Made by a program: the position numbers and the translations under genes. Of a stretch of 64,000 nucleotides of DNA, positions 33,536 to 43,392 are shown in pieces. Source of the DNA: Sphingomonas sp. 8AM (GTDB lineage: Bacteria > Pseudomonadota > Alphaproteobacteria > Sphingomonadales > Sphingomonadaceae); the NCBI RefSeq assembly GCF_902506455.1, contig NZ_LR733844.1, positions 3,032,665 through 3,096,664 of the forward strand, in the 5' to 3' direction. The notes under the pieces are model-generated. The model did not search any database, was not told the origin of the DNA, and worked only from the letters and a program-made list of their open reading frames with translations. How positions within the stretch are numbered: the first letter of the stretch is position 1; every line of letters begins with the position of its first letter.

Positions 33536-34006
33536 TCAAGAGGCGATCGCACGTTCCAGCGCCGCCACGTCGATCCGCACCATCTCCATCATGGCCCCCA
33601 TCGCCTTGGCCGCGTGTCGCGGGTCGTTCATCAGCTCGGTCAGGCGACGCGGCACGATCTGCCACGCCACGCCCCAGCGATCCTTGAGCCAGCCGCACTG
33701 CATCGCCGCGCCGCCACCGGCGAGAAAGGCATCCCAGTAAAGATCGACCTCCGCCTGATCGGCACAGTCGACCGACAGTGACATCGCCTCGCTGTGCGTC
33801 GGTCCGGGGCCGCCGTCGAGCAGCGCGAAACGGCGACCGGCCAGCGTGAACTCGACCGTCAGCACCTTGCCCGCCGTGCCGCCGGGATAATCGAGCGGTG
33901 CGCGCATGATCCGGTCGATCGCGCTGTCCGGGATCAAGGCGGTGTAGAAGCGCGCCTGTTCCTCCGCGGTGCCGTTGCACCACAGCCACGTCGTCACCTT
34001 GTCCAT
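33536..34006 (-). CDS. VOC-family protein (PhnB-like)
   Basis: The 156-residue product has a single vicinal-oxygen-chelate fold: TTWLWCNGTAEEQARFYTAL at the N-terminus, FALLDGGPGPTHSEAMSLSV in the middle, and GWLKDRWGVAWQIVPRRL. This pattern matches PhnB-like or 3-demethylubiquinone-methyltransferase-like VOC proteins, whose biochemical role is mostly unproven. The start overlaps the stop of the next VOC gene by one base (TAATG), so the three VOC genes form one minus-strand unit. Confidence 0.85.
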   Translation of the reverse strand: MDKVTTWLWCNGTAEEQARFYTALIPDSAIDRIMRAPLDYPGGTAGKVLTVEFTLAGRRFALLDGGPGPTHSEAMSLSVDCADQAEVDLYWDAFLAGGGAAMQCGWLKDRWGVAWQIVPRRLTELMNDPRHAAKAMGAMMEMVRIDVAALERAIAS

Positions 34007-34782
34007 TACCCCCTCCGTGGCCCGACGAAGCCGATCCGCGCGCCGTCCGGGTCGGCGGCGACGACCGAGAAATTGTCATGCGGGATCGGATCGGGGCCCT
34101 GGAGAACGGTCCCGCCGCCCGCGGTGAGGCGCGCCACCGCCGCGTCGATGTCATCGACCTGCGCGTAGAAGAGCCATCCCGGCACGCCGACCGGCAGCAC
34201 CGGCATGGTCGCGCCGAGGCAGGTGTCGCCGATGTGCACGAACCGATAGTCGCCGGCCGGGCCCATCGGCATCCCGCCCTCGTGCCGCCAGCCGAACACG
34301 TGCGCGTAGAACGCCAGCGCCCGATCCTGATCGGGCGTGGTCAGCTCGTTCCAGACCATCTGCCCCGGTCCGTCATAGGGCGGGGTGACGAAGGCGCGTG
34401 ACGGTTCGTCCATCGCGCCGCGCATCACATAGAAGGGCCGCCCTTCCGGATCGGCGAGCAGCGCCATCCGTCCGACGCCATCCATGTCAATCGGAGGCAT
34501 CAGCACCGTGCCACCGTTTGTCTGCGCGGTGGCGATCGCCGCATCGACGTCGTCGACACCGACGTAGAACAGCCATCCCGGTGCCGCGTCGGGATGCGGG
34601 CGCGGCATCAGCCCCGCGACTCCCTCGCCGGCGCCGGTGCTGACGATCCGATAATCCATGCCCGCCACATCGCCAGACGGGGCGATCTGCCAACCAAACA
34701 ATCGTTCGTAGAATGCCTGTGCGCGATCGGCGTCGGTGGCGTGATATTCGTACCAGATCGGGGTGCCGTGCGGATTTCTCAT
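34006..34782 (-). CDS. Two-domain VOC-family protein
   Basis: The 258-residue product has two glyoxalase-like modules: GTPIWYEYHATDADRAQAFY with a later LLADPEGRPFYVM, and QMVWNELTTPDQDRALAFYA with VVAADPDGARIGFVG. Related paired-VOC proteins are annotated as hydroxylases of antibiotic pathways or glyoxalases, but the substrate cannot be read from sequence. Its start overlaps the upstream VOC stop by ATGA and its stop overlaps the next start by one base. Confidence 0.87.
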   Translation of the reverse strand: MRNPHGTPIWYEYHATDADRAQAFYERLFGWQIAPSGDVAGMDYRIVSTGAGEGVAGLMPRPHPDAAPGWLFYVGVDDVDAAIATAQTNGGTVLMPPIDMDGVGRMALLADPEGRPFYVMRGAMDEPSRAFVTPPYDGPGQMVWNELTTPDQDRALAFYAHVFGWRHEGGMPMGPAGDYRFVHIGDTCLGATMPVLPVGVPGWLFYAQVDDIDAAVARLTAGGGTVLQGPDPIPHDNFSVVAADPDGARIGFVGPRRG

Positions 34783-35195
34783 GCTGCGTCTCCGGTCGGG
34801 GCACAGTCGCCCATTTCCATGTGGACGGTTTCCCATGTGTGGCCGTCGGGGTCCTCGAACGCCCCGCCGTACATGAACTGCTGATCGACGATCGGGCGGG
34901 TTTCGCGACCACCCGCGCCACGCGCCGCGGCGTGGATCGCATCGACCGCCGCGCGATCGTCGAACGACAGGCACAACAAGGCGGCGCTGACGCTATGGGT
35001 GTCGGCGATCGGCTTGTCGGTGAAGGTCGCGTAGAAGCCATGGTCGAGCAGCATCACGCTGATCGCGTCCGACCAGCGCATGGCGGAGGCGGCATCGTTC
35101 GAGAAAGCGGCGTTCCTTTCGAACCCGATCGCTTCGTAGAACGCCGTTGATCGCGCCACGTCGCCGACCGGCAGGTTGATGAAGATCATCCGCAT
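34779..35195 (-). CDS. VOC-family protein (glyoxalase/bleomycin-resistance type)
   Basis: The 138-residue single-domain product has INLPVGDVARSTAFYEAIGF at 6-25, VMLLDHGFYATFTDKPIADT in the middle, and GGAFEDPDGHTWETVHMEMG at the end. The relatives are described as extradiol dioxygenase-like or lactoylglutathione lyase-like; metal ligands are only partly evident. It is the first gene of the three-gene VOC unit and is divergent from cobS. Confidence 0.87.
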   Translation of the reverse strand: MRMIFINLPVGDVARSTAFYEAIGFERNAAFSNDAASAMRWSDAISVMLLDHGFYATFTDKPIADTHSVSAALLCLSFDDRAAVDAIHAAARGAGGRETRPIVDQQFMYGGAFEDPDGHTWETVHMEMGDCAPTGDAA

Positions 35196-35396
35196 CGCGC
35201 TCGTCCTCTCCGAGTCGTTATTGCCGCATCATGCGCCGCCTGCCGCGTCGGGCAAGTGCAGGAAACCGCGACCGAAGGCGCGCGTTCTGCCCCCTGTCTT
35301 CCAGCCCGGCCCGGCCGAGCGAGGCGCGCGGCGGGTTGACGCGGGCGCGCCGGCTTCGCAGTGGTTCGGGAAACTCCAGCGAAACGGCGTTAACGC

Positions 35397-36401
35397 ATGA
35401 CCGACATCCCGAACACGCAGCCCGACAGCCGCGACACCACGATCCTCGACGCGCCTGACAAGATGGTGCGCGTGCGCGACCTGTTCGGCATCGATTCGGA
35501 CATGGAAGTGCCGGCCTTCTCGGTCGCCGACGAGCGCGTGCCCGATCTCGACCCCGCCTATGTCTTCGATCCCGACACGACGCTGGCGATCGTCGCGGGC
35601 TTCGCGCACAATCGCCGCGTGATGGTGCAGGGCTACCACGGCACCGGCAAGTCGAGCCATATCGAGCAGGTCGCGGCGCGGCTGAAGTGGCCGTGCATCC
35701 GCATCAACCTCGACGCGCACATCAGCCGCATCGACCTTGTCGGGCGCGACGCGATCGTGCTGCGCGACGGACAGCAGGTGACCGAGTTCCGCGAAGGGTT
35801 GTTGCCGTGGGCGCTCCAGACCCCGACCGCGCTGGTGTTCGACGAATATGACGCCGGGCGCCCGGACGTGATGTTCGTGATCCAGCGCGTTCTGGAGACC
35901 GAGGGCAAGCTGACATTGCTCGACCAGAACCGCGTGATCCGCCCGAACCCGTATTTCCGGCTGTTCGCGACCGCGAACACGGTCGGGCTCGGCGACACCA
36001 GCGGGCTGTATCACGGCACGCAGCAGATCAATCAGGGGCAGATGGACCGCTGGAACGTGGTCGTCACGCTCAACTATCTGCCGGCGGTCACCGAGGCGCG
36101 GATCGTGCTTGCCAAGTCGGGCGAGTATGACAAGCCCGAGGGCAAGAAGCTGGTCGAGAACATGGTCCGCGTCGCCGACCTGACGCGCAAGGGCTTCGTC
36201 AACGGCGATATCTCGACGGTGATGAGCCCGCGCACCGTCATCACCTGGGCGCAGAATGCGCTGATCTTCGGCGATGTCGGCTTTGCGTTCCGGCTGTCAT
36301 TCCTCAACAAGTGCGACGAGGCGGAGCGCGCGCTGGTCGCGGAATATTACCAGCGCGTGTTCGGCAAGGACCTGCCCGAAAGCGTGGTGGCGAAGGCTTG
36401 A
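35397..36401 (+). CDS. cobS: Aerobic cobaltochelatase subunit CobS
   Basis: CobS is the AAA+ motor of CobNST, which inserts cobalt into hydrogenobyrinic acid a,c-diamide for B12. The 334-residue product has the family N-terminal region ([20 protein letters not shown]), Walker [10 protein letters not shown] at 79-87, Walker [14 protein letters not shown], and the sensor segment [14 protein letters not shown]. CobS normally sits next to cobT; here a toxin-antitoxin pair separates them. cobN is not in the window. Confidence 0.95.
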   Translation: MTDIPNTQPDSRDTTILDAPDKMVRVRDLFGIDSDMEVPAFSVADERVPDLDPAYVFDPDTTLAIVAGFAHNRRVMVQGYHGTGKSSHIEQVAARLKWPCIRINLDAHISRIDLVGRDAIVLRDGQQVTEFREGLLPWALQTPTALVFDEYDAGRPDVMFVIQRVLETEGKLTLLDQNRVIRPNPYFRLFATANTVGLGDTSGLYHGTQQINQGQMDRWNVVVTLNYLPAVTEARIVLAKSGEYDKPEGKKLVENMVRVADLTRKGFVNGDISTVMSPRTVITWAQNALIFGDVGFAFRLSFLNKCDEAERALVAEYYQRVFGKDLPESVVAKA

Positions 36402-36406
36402 TGGTC

Positions 36407-36435
36407 CGGGTGGACCAAGGTACTTAGTCCACCCG
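36407..36435 (+). promoter_or_regulatory. Inverted repeat upstream of the antitoxin gene
   Basis: A perfect 9-bp inverted repeat, CGGGTGGAC (36407-36415) and GTCCACCCG (36427-36435), starts just after the cobS stop and ends 12 bp before the antitoxin ATG, next to the GAGGAG ribosome site. It could be the operator through which the antitoxin represses its own operon, or a hairpin. Confidence 0.45.
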
Positions 36436-36447
36436 AGGAGACAGGCG

Positions 36448-36732
36448 ATGGCCGAGGCCGATCCGCAGAAGACCTTCAACGTTCATGAGGCCAAGACGCA
36501 GCTGTCGCGGCTGATCGAACGTGCCCATGCGGGCGAGGAGATCGTGCTGGCCAAGGCCGGTGTCCCTTATGCCAAGCTGGTTCCGATCGACCCGCCGGTG
36601 CCCGCGCGGCGGACGCCGGGGCGGTTCAAGGGTTTGATGGACATGTCGCCGGAAGAGTCGCTCGCCTCCTGTTTTACCGACGAGGAACTGGAGGAGCTCG
36701 AGAACCGCAGTATCTTCCCGCCGGCGCCTTGA
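36448..36732 (+). CDS. Phd/YefM-type antitoxin
   Basis: The 94-residue product has the prevent-host-death signature TFNVHEAKTQLSRLIERAHA at 9-28 and EEIVLAKAGVPYAKLVPI, followed by an acidic C-terminus (TDEELEELENR) of the kind that masks a toxin. The frame is open back into cobS, but ATG 36448 has a clear GAGGAG site. It probably binds DNA and the adjacent PIN protein. The stop overlaps the toxin start by one base (TGATG). Confidence 0.92.
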   Translation: MAEADPQKTFNVHEAKTQLSRLIERAHAGEEIVLAKAGVPYAKLVPIDPPVPARRTPGRFKGLMDMSPEESLASCFTDEELEELENRSIFPPAP

Positions 36733-37118
36733 TGCGTCTGTTGCTCGATACGCATGCGCTGCTGTGGTGGTGGTTCGACGATGCGACACTGCCGGATCGG
36801 GCGAAGGCGGCGATCGGCGATCGCGCCAACGAGGTTCACGTCAGCGCGGCATCCGGCTGGGAGATCGCGACCAAGATCCGCAAGGGGCATTTGCTGGGGC
36901 TTGCCGACCGCATGGCGAATTTCGAGCGGTATCTGGCCGATGATGGCTTTCGCGCGTTATCGATCACGATGGCGCATGGCGTGCGCAGCGGTGCGCTGCC
37001 GGGTGCACATAAGGACCCGTTCGACCGTATGCTGGCCGCACAGGCGCTGATCGAGGACCTGACGCTAGTGACGTGCGACCGGGTGATGACTGATTTTGGT
37101 TGCGAGACATTCTGGTAA
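36732..37118 (+). CDS. PIN-domain toxin (VapC-like)
   Basis: This is a probable ribonuclease toxin. The 128-residue product has the PIN acidic residues in [15 protein letters not shown] (D6), [15 protein letters not shown] (E in WEIA), and [14 protein letters not shown]; late D residues are in [11 protein letters not shown]. The TTG just upstream would add one residue. It is coupled to the antitoxin by TGATG and to cobT by TAATG, so the pair is built into the cob transcript. Confidence 0.92.
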   Translation: MRLLLDTHALLWWWFDDATLPDRAKAAIGDRANEVHVSAASGWEIATKIRKGHLLGLADRMANFERYLADDGFRALSITMAHGVRSGALPGAHKDPFDRMLAAQALIEDLTLVTCDRVMTDFGCETFW

Positions 37119-38941
37119 TGGCCACCGATACCCCCCTCGACCGCTTCAAGGCCGTGCTCGGCGGCACCGCGCGTGCGCTGTCCGACGAGGCGGAGCTGGA
37201 GCTCGCCTATACCGCCGATGCGCCCGCGCAATCCGGCAAGCATCTGCGCGTGCCGATGCCGGCGCGGACCTTGCCGGCCGAGCAGGTCGCCGAGGCGCGC
37301 GGGTTCGCCGATGGCTTCGCGCTGCGGTTGCGTCACCATGACGACACGCTCCACGCGCGCGGCGCGCCGGCGGAGGCGACCGCGCGGTCGGTTTATGACG
37401 CGATCGAGACGGCCCGGGTCGAGGCGCTGGGCAGCCGCGGCTATGATGGGATCGCCGACAATCTCGCGCGCGCGCTCGACGTGCGGCTGCGCAGCGATCC
37501 GATCACGCGCGCACGGACCAGGAGCGAGGTGCCGCTCGCATCGGCTTTGGGGCTGATGGTGCGCGAGGCGCTGACCGGACGGCTGCCGCCGGTCGAGGCC
37601 GAGCCCGGACTGGCGCTGGTGCGCGAGTGGATCGATGGCAAGGTCGATCTGTCCGCGCTCGCGCTCGCGCTCGACGACCAGCGTGCCTTCCAGGGGCTGA
37701 CCCGCAAGTTGCTCGAACAGCTCGAACTCGTCGAGGGCGAGCAGGAGCCGCAGGACAGCGACGAGGGCGGCGAGGACGAGGAAGGCGAGGAGGGGCAGGA
37801 CACCGACGAGGCCGACGAGGGTGAGGCGGAAGGATCGGAGGGTGAGTCCGAGGTCGAGGCGCGGGGCCAGCAACGCGACGATCAGTCGCAGGAAGGCGAG
37901 AGCGAGCAGCTCGAAGGCGACGACATCGACGATGCCGAAGGCGAGCCGGGCGACGACGGCGAGGAGGGCATGCAGCCGGTGCGCCCGAACCGCCCGTCTG
38001 CGGACATGGCCGCGCAGTTCGACTATAAGGTGTGGACCGAACGATATGATGAGGTCGTCGCCGCGACCGAATTGTGCGACGCAGAGGAACTGGCGCGGCT
38101 GCGCGGCTATCTCGACCAGCAGCTCGTCCACCTGCAATCGGCGGTGTCGAAGCTCGCCAACCGGCTCCAGCGGCGGTTGATGGCGCAGCAATCGCGGTCG
38201 TGGGACTTCGATCAGGAAGAGGGACTGCTCGACGCCGCGCGGCTGGCGCGCGTGGTGGTCAATCCGACCCAGTCGCTGAGCTACAAGATCGAGCGCGATA
38301 CCGATTTTCGCGATACGGTGGTGACGCTGCTGATCGACAATTCCGGATCGATGCGCGGACGGCCGATCTCGATCGCGGCGATCAGCGCCGATATCCTTGC
38401 GCGGACGCTGGAGCGGTGCGGGGTGAAGACCGAGATCCTCGGCTTTACGACGCGCGCGTGGAAGGGCGGGCAGAGCCGCGAGACGTGGCTCACCGCCGGT
38501 CGCCCGCCACAGCCGGGGCGGCTGAACGATGTCCGCCACATCGTCTACAAGCGCGCCGACGAGCCGTGGCGGCGCGCGCGCCCCGCTTTGGGTCTGATGA
38601 TGCGCGAGGGGCTGCTGAAGGAGAATATCGACGGCGAGGCGCTGCTGTGGGCGCATGGCCGGATGATGGCGCGGCCGGAGGAGCGGCGCATCCTGATGGT
38701 CATTTCCGACGGCGCGCCGGTCGATGATTCGACGCTGAGCGTCAATTCGGGCTCGTATCTGGAGCGGCATTTGCGGCAGGTGATCGCGTGGATCGAGAAG
38801 CGCTCGCCGGTCGAACTGGTCGCGATCGGGATCGGGCATGACGTGACGCGCTATTACAGCCGCGCGGTGACGATCATGGATGCCGAACAGCTTGGTGGGA
38901 CGATCATCGAGCAGCTCGCCGCGCTGTTCGATGCGGAGTGA
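37118..38941 (+). CDS. cobT: Aerobic cobaltochelatase subunit CobT
   Basis: CobT partners CobS in the chelatase motor. The 607-residue product has an N-terminal helical region, a long acidic low-complexity stretch at about 215-295 (runs of E and D such as [20 protein letters not shown]), and a C-terminal von Willebrand A domain with MIDAS motif DNSGSMRG and later [13 protein letters not shown] 37118 overlaps the vapC-like stop. No separate promoter between toxin and cobT is possible in the overlap, so expression of cobT depends on reading through the toxin-antitoxin genes. Confidence 0.95.
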   Translation: MATDTPLDRFKAVLGGTARALSDEAELELAYTADAPAQSGKHLRVPMPARTLPAEQVAEARGFADGFALRLRHHDDTLHARGAPAEATARSVYDAIETARVEALGSRGYDGIADNLARALDVRLRSDPITRARTRSEVPLASALGLMVREALTGRLPPVEAEPGLALVREWIDGKVDLSALALALDDQRAFQGLTRKLLEQLELVEGEQEPQDSDEGGEDEEGEEGQDTDEADEGEAEGSEGESEVEARGQQRDDQSQEGESEQLEGDDIDDAEGEPGDDGEEGMQPVRPNRPSADMAAQFDYKVWTERYDEVVAATELCDAEELARLRGYLDQQLVHLQSAVSKLANRLQRRLMAQQSRSWDFDQEEGLLDAARLARVVVNPTQSLSYKIERDTDFRDTVVTLLIDNSGSMRGRPISIAAISADILARTLERCGVKTEILGFTTRAWKGGQSRETWLTAGRPPQPGRLNDVRHIVYKRADEPWRRARPALGLMMREGLLKENIDGEALLWAHGRMMARPEERRILMVISDGAPVDDSTLSVNSGSYLERHLRQVIAWIEKRSPVELVAIGIGHDVTRYYSRAVTIMDAEQLGGTIIEQLAALFDAE

Positions 38942-39034
38942 GAGCAGTGCGACGGCGGTTTACCGCCAGCATGCTCCGGCCAGCCGATGTCGCTCCCTGA
39001 GCGGCTGCGGTATTAATGCAGACGTGAGCTTGGC

Positions 39035-39337
39035 ATGATCGCGCCGCCACGCGGTGGCTTTGTCGGGCCGGTCAAGCGCTCGGTCACGATCGCAGGGCAT
39101 TCGACGTCGGTAAGCCTCGAACCTGTCTTCTGGAGCGCACTCGAGCGGGCTGCGGTGGCGCACGCATTGCCATTGTCGGCGCTGGTCGCGGAGGTCGATG
39201 CGCTGCGTATCGCCGAGCCGGACCCGCCGAACCTTGCCAGCGCACTCCGCACGTTTCTGGCGAACGAACCCGTGCATTTCGGCCAGATCCTGCAATCCAA
39301 TCGCATTAACGTTGACAGTGAAAGTCAGTCGCAATAG
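39035..39337 (+). CDS. Ribbon-helix-helix domain protein
   Basis: The 100-residue product matches small alphaproteobacterial RHH_4-type proteins: VKRSVTIAGHSTSVSLEPVF at 13-32 gives the beta strand that would bind DNA, followed by two helices (WSALERAAVAHALPLSALVA) and NLASALRTFLAN. A transcription-regulator role is inferred from the fold. It lies 32 bp before the siderophore receptor gene and may be transcribed with it. Confidence 0.85.
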   Translation: MIAPPRGGFVGPVKRSVTIAGHSTSVSLEPVFWSALERAAVAHALPLSALVAEVDALRIAEPDPPNLASALRTFLANEPVHFGQILQSNRINVDSESQSQ

Positions 39338-39369
39338 CTGGGCCGCCATAACAATGGGGGTTCACCGGA

Positions 39370-41793
39370 ATGTCTTCGTCGTCGGCTTCGTTTCTTGCGC
39401 TATCGTGCATCGGCTTCATCGCGTCCGCTCCGGCGACCGCCGATACGCCGGAGCGACCCGCAGCGGCACAGGACGGCCGGACGCGGATCGATCGTGACGA
39501 TGTGGTGGTAACGGGTGCCCGCGAACGCGCACCCGACCAGCTCGAAAGCCCCAAGGCGACCGCCGCGCTGCTCGATACGCCGCAGACGGTGACGGTGATC
39601 TCCGATCAGGTGCTTCGCAAACAGAATTTGCTGACGCTCCGCGACGCGCTGCAGACGCTGCCCGGCATCACCTTTGGCGCGGGCGAGGGCGGTGGCGGCT
39701 ATGGCGACAGCATCAACCTGCGCGGCTATTCGGCGAACAACGACATCACGATCGACGGCATCCGCGACAGCGCGCAATACAGCCGTACCGATCCGTTCAA
39801 CCTGCAGCAGATCGAAGTCTACAATGGCGCAAATTCGGTCTTCAACGGCTCGGGCTCCGTCGGCGGAACGATCAATCTCGTCAGCAAGGAGCCGCGTCCC
39901 GAAGATCTGACGATCGCGCAGGCGGCGGTCGGGACCGACAATTACTATCGTGCGGCGATCGATGCCAATGAGCGGGTGAGCGATCTGGTCGGCGTCCGCC
40001 TCAACGCGGTGTATCATCGCAACGACCTGCCCGGCCGCGATGTCGAAAAGTACAAGCGTTGGGGCGTCGCTCCGGCGGTGACGATCGGGATGGACGGCCC
40101 GACCAGCCTGACGCTCGCCTATGTCCACCAGCAGGATCGCAACACGCCGCTTTACGGCATTCCCTACTTCAACAACGATGTGGTCGGAGGGCTCATCCCC
40201 GGTGCGGATCGCAGCGACTATTATGGCTATCGCAATCTCGACCGGCAGGACGTGGACGTCGACCGGCTGACCGCGACGTTGCGCCACGAGATTGACGACC
40301 ATCTGTCGGTGCGCAACCTGACCCGCTGGCAGCGCGTCGGGCAGTATAGCGTCACCAGCGCGCCGCAGGGGACCTTCTGTCTGGCAAGCGGAACGCAGCC
40401 GGTGCAGGTCGCCGGCAAGGCAACCGGGGCGGCGTGCACCACGACCGTGAACGGCACGAATATCACCATCCCCGCAGGGCAATGGCTACCGTCCGGCCCG
40501 CGCGGGCTGGTGCGCGATCAGGTCAATCAACTGCTCGCCAACCAGACCGATGTCCGGCTGGAGCATGGCGAGAAAGGCGGCCTGCGCAACGTCGCGAACA
40601 TCGGCGTGTCGTGGATGGTCGAGGATTACCGGATCGTGACTGGCTCGCTGCTGCGCAACGCCGACGGGTCGGCGATCGCGCCGCTGCCGCTGCTGGCGAT
40701 CAGCAACCCGGACACCCATTATCGCGGGCCGATCAACTACGTCACCACCGTACATTCCAAATCGTCGACGCACAACGTTGCGGTCTACGCGTTCGACACG
40801 CTGGAGCTGGGGCGGCATGTCGAGGTGAACGCCGGAGTCCGCTGGGAACAGCAACATGCCGACTTCGACCAGCTTCCGGTTGCCGCGGCGCCGGGCGTGA
40901 CGCAGCCGGTCGCCGCACAGGCGCGTCAGCGCAACCGCGAGCGGCTGTTCTCGTATCGGGCCGGGCTGGTCTATCATCCGGTCAAGGACGTCAGCGTCTA
41001 CGCCAGCTATGGCAACGCCAAGACCCCGTCGTCGGCGACGGTGCGGCTGGGCTGCGTCAGCGTCTCCAATGCGGTGGTCACCAACACCTGCGGCGTCGCG
41101 CCGGAGACCGCGCGCAATTACGAAGTCGGGGTCAAGGCCGGGCTGTTCGGGCGGCGACTGGAGCTGACCGCCGCGGCGTTCCGCAACGAACGGAGCAATT
41201 ACCGCGTCGCCTCCAACGATCCCCTGCTGCCGACCGTGCAGGTGCTCGACGGGCGCAGCCGCGTCGATGGCATTGCGCTGGGGGCGTCGGGCAACCTGAC
41301 GCCAAACTGGACGATCTTCGCCAATTACACCTATCTCGACAGCGAGGTGCGGCAATCGGTGTCGAACTTCTGCCTTGCCCATCCCGGCGGAAATGGTTGC
41401 GGCAACTCGGTCGCCAGCCCCGACCCGCTGCGCGGCAGCCCGCTGGTGCAAACACCCGAGCATTCGGGAAGCCTGTTCACCACCTACAAGCTGCCGTTCG
41501 GGCTCGAGCTCGGCTATGGCCTGACCTATCAGGGCGCGTTCACGACCTATGTCCCGACGCTTGCCAATGCCGCGTTGTTGAAGACCGACGATTACCTGAT
41601 CCATCGCGCCTATCTGGCGTACAGCTTCCGGCAGGGGCTGACGATGCAGCTCAACGTCCAGAACTTTACGGACGAAAAGTACCTGACCAACGTCCGCAAC
41701 AACATCAATGCGACGACCGGGGTGGTCACCGGCGGCTGGGCAATGCCGGGCGAGCGGCGGCAGGCGGTGCTGAGTCTGTTCTATAGCTTCTGA
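39370..41793 (+). CDS. TonB-dependent siderophore receptor
   Basis: This outer-membrane receptor would import ferric siderophores using TonB energy. The 807-residue product has a signal peptide (SSSSASFLALSCIGFIASAP, cleavage near 25), a plug domain at about 55-165 (TPQTVTVISDQVL, INLRGYSANNDITIDGIRDS, GSGSVGGTINLVSKEP), and a 22-strand barrel ending in the terminal phenylalanine LSLFYSF. It resembles catecholate or FhuE/Fiu-type receptors. A PiuC-like hydroxylase gene follows across repeat A4, a known pairing in iron uptake. No convincing Fur box was seen. Confidence 0.93.
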   Translation: MSSSSASFLALSCIGFIASAPATADTPERPAAAQDGRTRIDRDDVVVTGARERAPDQLESPKATAALLDTPQTVTVISDQVLRKQNLLTLRDALQTLPGITFGAGEGGGGYGDSINLRGYSANNDITIDGIRDSAQYSRTDPFNLQQIEVYNGANSVFNGSGSVGGTINLVSKEPRPEDLTIAQAAVGTDNYYRAAIDANERVSDLVGVRLNAVYHRNDLPGRDVEKYKRWGVAPAVTIGMDGPTSLTLAYVHQQDRNTPLYGIPYFNNDVVGGLIPGADRSDYYGYRNLDRQDVDVDRLTATLRHEIDDHLSVRNLTRWQRVGQYSVTSAPQGTFCLASGTQPVQVAGKATGAACTTTVNGTNITIPAGQWLPSGPRGLVRDQVNQLLANQTDVRLEHGEKGGLRNVANIGVSWMVEDYRIVTGSLLRNADGSAIAPLPLLAISNPDTHYRGPINYVTTVHSKSSTHNVAVYAFDTLELGRHVEVNAGVRWEQQHADFDQLPVAAAPGVTQPVAAQARQRNRERLFSYRAGLVYHPVKDVSVYASYGNAKTPSSATVRLGCVSVSNAVVTNTCGVAPETARNYEVGVKAGLFGRRLELTAAAFRNERSNYRVASNDPLLPTVQVLDGRSRVDGIALGASGNLTPNWTIFANYTYLDSEVRQSVSNFCLAHPGGNGCGNSVASPDPLRGSPLVQTPEHSGSLFTTYKLPFGLELGYGLTYQGAFTTYVPTLANAALLKTDDYLIHRAYLAYSFRQGLTMQLNVQNFTDEKYLTNVRNNINATTGVVTGGWAMPGERRQAVLSLFYSF

Positions 41794-41809
41794 CGCACGT
41801 ACATCAGCT

Positions 41810-41883
41810 GTCATTGCGAGCGTAGCGCAGCAATCCAGTGTTCCGCGAGCTGCCCTGGATTGCTTCGCTCCGCTCGCAATGAC
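41810..41883. repeat. Palindromic repeat family A, copy 4
   Basis: The arms are GTCATTGCGAGCGTAGCGCA and TTCGCTCCGCTCGCAATGAC, with GCAATCCAG and CTGGATTGC inside. It lies between the receptor and hydroxylase genes; an in-frame ATG for the hydroxylase lies inside it but is unlikely to be used. Confidence 0.88.
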
Positions 41884-41901
41884 GGTAGCAAAGGATCATT
41901 T

Positions 41902-42585
41902 ATGCTGATCGCGATCCCCGACGTGCTTGATGCCGAGGCGCTGGCACAGGTGCGCGCGACGATCGACGCGGCGGACTGGGTCGACGGCAACGCGACCTCG
42001 GGTCCGCAGGCGGCGCTCGCCAAACGCAACCGGCAGTTGCCCGAGGACGGCGCGGCGGCGCGCGCGGCGGGGGCGATGATCCTCGATGCACTCGGTCGCA
42101 CGCCGCTGTTCGTGGCGGCGGCGCTGCCGGCGAAGGTCTTTCCGCCGCTGTTCAATCGCTACGAGGGCGGGCAGGATTTCGGCGTCCATGTCGACAATGC
42201 AATCCGGATGAAGCGCGGCAGCGACTTCCGGCTGCGCAGCGATCTGTCGGCGACGCTGTTCCTCGCCGATCCGGACAGTTACGATGGCGGCGAGCTGGTG
42301 ATCGAGGAGCAGTTCGGGACGCAGGCGGTCAAGCTTCCCGCCGGTCACATGGTGCTTTACCCGGCCTCCAGCCTGCACCGCGTCGCGCCGGTGACGCGCG
42401 GGGTGCGGCTGGCGAGCTTCTTCTGGATTCAGTCGATGGTTCGCGACGATAGCGCGCGGCGCATCCTGTTCGAGCTGGATCAGGGCGTGCAGGCGGTCGC
42501 CGCGGCGCAGGGGCAGGGCGCAGCGGCGACGCTGCAACTGACGGGTGTGTACCACAATCTGCTCCGCCGCTGGGCGGAGGTGTAG
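41902..42585 (+). CDS. PiuC/YbiX-type Fe(II)/2-oxoglutarate hydroxylase
   Basis: The 227-residue product is a PKHD-type hydroxylase. Iron ligands are visible as the H-x-D of [10 protein letters not shown] and the distal histidine in [14 protein letters not shown], where the following arginine binds 2-oxoglutarate. Homologues (PiuC, PA4515) are encoded beside siderophore receptors, as here, and are iron-regulated in other species. The substrate is not established. ATG 41902 is chosen because the earlier in-frame ATG lies in repeat A4. Confidence 0.92.
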   Translation: MLIAIPDVLDAEALAQVRATIDAADWVDGNATSGPQAALAKRNRQLPEDGAAARAAGAMILDALGRTPLFVAAALPAKVFPPLFNRYEGGQDFGVHVDNAIRMKRGSDFRLRSDLSATLFLADPDSYDGGELVIEEQFGTQAVKLPAGHMVLYPASSLHRVAPVTRGVRLASFFWIQSMVRDDSARRILFELDQGVQAVAAAQGQGAAATLQLTGVYHNLLRRWAEV

Positions 42586-42589
42586 CCGG

Positions 42590-43291
42590 CTATTTGCGGC
42601 GAAACAGGCAGTCGAACTCGATTGCGCACGCCGGATCGTCGGCGATCGTGTTGACCGTGCGGAACTGCGCCGGCGTGAAACCGAGTGCGTCGATATAGGC
42701 GAGCGCCTCGTTGAACGACCAGCTCTGTTCATAAAGCGGCAGCACCGGCAATTCGAGCAGCAGCGCCGTCGTGCGGTCCAGCACCGCGCGGGCGCCTTCC
42801 AGCACCGCGCGTTCGTGCCCCTGCGTATCGATCTTGAGGAAGATCGACATGGCCGGATCGTTCGCCAGCACGTCGTCGAGCGTTGCGATCGAAACGGTCT
42901 CGGTGCCGAGCACCGTAGGGTCGACATCGAGCCGGCGCGCATTGCCATCGTCGAGCGCGTGCAGCGAGTTGAGCGTGTGATTGTCGTAGAGGTTGATCTG
43001 CACCTCGCCCGGCGCGGCGCCCAGCGCAGTACGCGTCGCCTGCCACTGCGGATCACGCGCCACGCGCTGTTCGAGCGCGGCGAAGATCTTGCCGACCGGC
43101 TCGAACGAATGGATGCGACCGGTATAACCGCGTTCGCGCACGTCGCCCGCGAACTGGCCGAGGTTCGCGCCGACGTCCACGACCAGATCGATGTGCCGGG
43201 TCTTGAGGAAGTTGCCGAACGTCGCGGCGCGCACCACCTCGACACCGAAGCGGTTCATCACAGTCTTGGCCAGCGCGCCCAGCATCGTCAT
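42590..43291 (-). CDS. FkbM-family methyltransferase
   Basis: The 233-residue product is an SAM-dependent methyltransferase: motif I DLVVDVGANLGQFAGDVRER at about 34-53, IHSFEPVGKIFAAL after it, and the FkbM signature IFLKIDTQGHERAVLEGA near 145. The frame stays open to 43384, overlapping repeat B5 only beyond its likely start; ATG 43285 is a possible alternative. FkbM enzymes often methylate sugars or secondary metabolites, but no biosynthetic neighbours are present. It converges on the hydroxylase gene with 4 bp between the stops. Confidence 0.9.
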   Translation of the reverse strand: MTMLGALAKTVMNRFGVEVVRAATFGNFLKTRHIDLVVDVGANLGQFAGDVRERGYTGRIHSFEPVGKIFAALEQRVARDPQWQATRTALGAAPGEVQINLYDNHTLNSLHALDDGNARRLDVDPTVLGTETVSIATLDDVLANDPAMSIFLKIDTQGHERAVLEGARAVLDRTTALLLELPVLPLYEQSWSFNEALAYIDALGFTPAQFRTVNTIADDPACAIEFDCLFRRK

Positions 43292-43392
43292 CCCCGTCAA
43301 AGCCCTGCCACACGTCCGCATGTCAGAGCCGGGGTAGGCGCGCCATCCTAATTTTTCGGTAGGGTCGGGACATTCCGTCGGCATTTCCTGCC

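Noticed and set aside
39300..39345. A possible Fur-like operator before the siderophore receptor (GACAGTGAAAGTCAGTCGCA region).
   Set aside because: Only weak similarity to known Fur boxes, inside the end of the RHH gene; not enough to call a regulatory site.
41860..41901. An upstream start that would extend the PiuC-like hydroxylase by 14 residues.
   Set aside because: Those codons lie in palindromic repeat A4; the ATG at 41902 begins the conserved protein.
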